DNA of 64,000 nt from Bacillota bacterium (GTDB taxonomy: Bacteria > Bacillota > Sulfobacillia > Sulfobacillales > JAIMBI01), in contig JAJZWV010000003.1 in assembly GCA_021846505.1 (NCBI GenBank), positions 53,866-117,865 on the forward strand. The letters are read 5' to 3'. Each line of letters opens with the position of its first letter. Positions within the stretch are counted from its first letter, which is position 1. The notes under the pieces were generated by a model. It ran no database searches, was not told the DNA's origin, and saw only the letters and a list, made by a program, of their open reading frames with translations. Shown piece after piece: positions 61,966 through 64,000 of this stretch. The translations under genes were made by a program, and so were the position numbers.

Positions 61966-62063
61966 GGCGCGGCGGACCGGGTGGATTGCCCCGTACCCTG
62001 TAGTGCGATGCGTTCTACAATAAACGTCGCGGCCATCGTCCTGTCGCGACGGAAGGGGTACGC

Positions 62064-62345
62064 ATGGAGCAGCAGATTCCGATCCGGGAACGTAATCAGC
62101 ATACCCGTTCGGTGCTGGACCGTGTGGCCGAGGGCCACGCCGTGACCATCACCCGCGGCGGACGCCCCGTCGCCCGTATGGTGCCGATTGCCGGACGGCC
62201 TCTGATTTTGGACCCGTGCGTTGCGCAGGGACTGGCCACGGCCCCAACGGCCGAGGGGGACTTTCAGATGCCGCCGGCACCAGAGCATGGGACCCGGCCG
62301 CCGCCGTGGCGGCCCTTTTGGGGCGGACCGCGAGCAGGAGCGCGC
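62064..62345 (+). CDS. Phd/YefM-type antitoxin-like protein (possibly C-terminally frameshifted)
   Basis: MEQQIPIRERNQHTRSVLDRVAEGHAVTITRGGRPVARMVPI; reads through in frame into the toxin ATG at 62346. Confidence 0.7.
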
Positions 62346-62530
62346 ATGATTTATCTGGATTCGTCCGCGCTGGTGAAGTTGGTTCGACACGAGCTCGAAA
62401 CGCCAGCCTTGCTGCCGTGGCTGCACAGCCGGCGTGGGAGTCCGCTCGTTGCTTCGTGCCTGTCGCAGGTGGAGGTCGCACACGCATTGCGGCGCCATGA
62501 TGCAGGGGCGCTCCCTCAGATGGACAGCGC
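62346..62530 (+). pseudogene. VapC-like PIN-domain toxin, truncated
   Basis: MIYLDSSALVKLVRHELETPALLPWLHSRRGSPLVASCLSQVEVAHALRRHDAG; C-terminal PIN motifs not found in any frame. Confidence 0.65.
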
Positions 62531-62778
62531 CATGGCCCATTTATGCCTCGCAGAAATTGGGGGACGCCTACGGAGCCTGGCAGCCTGCTGCCAAGACCGC
62601 GAGGCCAGGCGCATGGGCAGGCACCCGAATCCGGCGGTGGCCAACCGTGCGGCCATCCTGGGGCATCGCCCACTCTGGGGCCACCCCCGGCGGCTCCACC
62701 CGCTGCTGGGTGCCCGTTCACGCGGGTGCCCCTGGTGTGGAGCGAAAGCGCTGGCCCCTCACATTTCCGCAAGCCATC

Positions 62779-62823
62779 GCAAGCGGCTCGCGCCGCCAGC
62801 CAAGCTGCGCGCGAGCCGCTTGC
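62779..62823. repeat. Perfect 15-bp inverted repeat
   Basis: gcaagcggctcgcgc (62779-62793) / gcgcgagccgcttgc (62809-62823). Confidence 0.7.
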
Positions 62824-62896
62824 CTCTGAACACAACCGCGAGGTGGCCCGGACGCCGGCGCCAGATGGCGGATGAAGATGGCACCCGGCTCTCGCC

Positions 62897-64000
62897 CTAG
62901 CCTGACTCTCCCTGCACAAAGGCCGCCAGGTCAGCGCTCTGCTGGCGCCGGCTCGGCTCATGCACGTAGGTCATGTGGCCCGCCTCGTAGTACCGCATCT
63001 CAATGTTGCCGCGGAGATGCGCCGGGATGGCCAGGTGCGCAAACGCGTGCTCCGCCGCAAAGTAGGGCGTCGCGCCGTCGTAGTAGCCGCACGCCACGTG
63101 GACGCGCAAGTGCGGGTTGTGACGCATGGCCTCTCCCAGCATCGAGGAAATGCTGACGGAGCGCCCCTCAAACTCCGCGTAGCTCCACGGCCGCACGCGG
63201 CCGGTCAGAATCTCGTACGGCAGGTCGGACTGATAGCCCAGCTCCTGCCGCACGTAGTGGTTGAACGCCGCCGCGTAGGGCCCGTGGATGGCAGCGAGGC
63301 TCGGGTCATACGAAGGCTCTTCGCCAGTGTCGTCCGCGTCATAGCCCACGAATCGGCCGTCGAGCCGGCCAATCACTTGGCCCCGGTCCCGCAGCAGCTC
63401 GCGGAAGAACCGCTGGTGCTCGAGCCGCAGGTCCGCCCGGTCCACGTACGCCTCGCGGAGCCCGGCCACCGCCGCCACCCGCGCCACCATCTCCGCCCGC
63501 TCCGCAGGCGTGAGCCGGGCTCCGCGGCCCAGCGCCCAGGGGTAGTCGCGCGCCGCCAGCGCCTCGGCCTCGGCCCGCACGTCTTCGAGCGTGCGGCCCG
63601 GGTGCTTCCCGTGATAGTGGGCCAGCGCGGCATACGTGGGCAGGTACAGCGCCGCCGGCTGGTCGTTGCCTTCGGTGAAGTCCACAGTGCTTTCGTCAAT
63701 GACCGAGGAAATCAGGATGATGCCGTTGGGCAAAAGGCCATAGCGCTGCTGCAGGTGGTGGGCCAAGGCGCTGGCGCGAATCGTCCCATAGGATTCACCC
63801 GCCAAAAACTTGGGCGAGAGCCAGCGGCCGTTGCGCGAGGTCCACAGCCGAATGAGCGCGCCCACCGACTCCAGGTCCTTCTGGAACCCGTGGTACTCGT
63901 CGGCTTTGCCGCCCTCCACCACCCGGGAGTACCCGGTGGTCACGGGATCGATAAACACCAAGTCGCTCACCGCCAAAAGCGTCTCGGCGTTGTCAGCCAG
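62897..64000 (-). CDS. S10-family serine carboxypeptidase-like peptidase (N-terminus beyond window)
   Basis: LADNAETLLAVSDLVFIDPVTTGYSR...FLAGESYGTIRASALAHHLQQRYG...CGYYDGATPYFAAEHAF...YEAGHMTYV (Ser, Asp, His triad motifs). Confidence 0.9.
   Translation of the reverse strand: MADNAETLLAVSDLVFIDPVTTGYSRVVEGGKADEYHGFQKDLESVGALIRLWTSRNGRWLSPKFLAGESYGTIRASALAHHLQQRYGLLPNGIILISSVIDESTVDFTEGNDQPAALYLPTYAALAHYHGKHPGRTLEDVRAEAEALAARDYPWALGRGARLTPAERAEMVARVAAVAGLREAYVDRADLRLEHQRFFRELLRDRGQVIGRLDGRFVGYDADDTGEEPSYDPSLAAIHGPYAAAFNHYVRQELGYQSDLPYEILTGRVRPWSYAEFEGRSVSISSMLGEAMRHNPHLRVHVACGYYDGATPYFAAEHAFAHLAIPAHLRGNIEMRYYEAGHMTYVHEPSRRQQSADLAAFVQGESG

Overview
64 kb of a high-GC bacterial chromosome. Gene content suggests a Sulfobacillus-like Firmicute, but that is inference only. 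Core blocks: a minus-strand aroC-aroK-aroB / gcvT-gcvH-gcvPA-gcvPB-glyA / aroQ-efp supercluster (about 2.5-12.2 kb); a minus-strand L-rhamnose to L-lactate/pyruvate cluster with lutABC, an IclR regulator and an MFS transporter (about 17.0-26.6 kb); prepilin peptidase-aroE-yqeG (26.7-28.6 kb); a plus-strand sufC-sufD-sufS-sufU-sufB-Rieske operon (40.9-46.4 kb); a sugar operon with a family 5 solute-binding protein, GH4, SIS isomerase, DeoR, ROK and PfkB genes (51.7-58.7 kb); and an ALDH-GabT pair (59.0-61.9 kb). Accessory gaps carry decayed mobile elements (IS21, IS110, an ISAs1-like fragment, a possible TnpB/omega-RNA-type right end) and several frameshifted or nonsense genes. The most interesting items are: (1) an MBL-fold protein in the rhamnose cluster that has lost essentially all metal-ligand histidines; (2) a chain of hairpins at 13.83-14.13 kb resembling an orphan IS605/TnpB right-end RNA; (3) a perfect 15-bp-arm operator overlapping the start of a TetR/MFS pair; (4) an APH-fold protein lacking the catalytic Asp. 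No CRISPR array, rRNA or tRNA was recognised. All family calls come from reading the sequence, without database searches.
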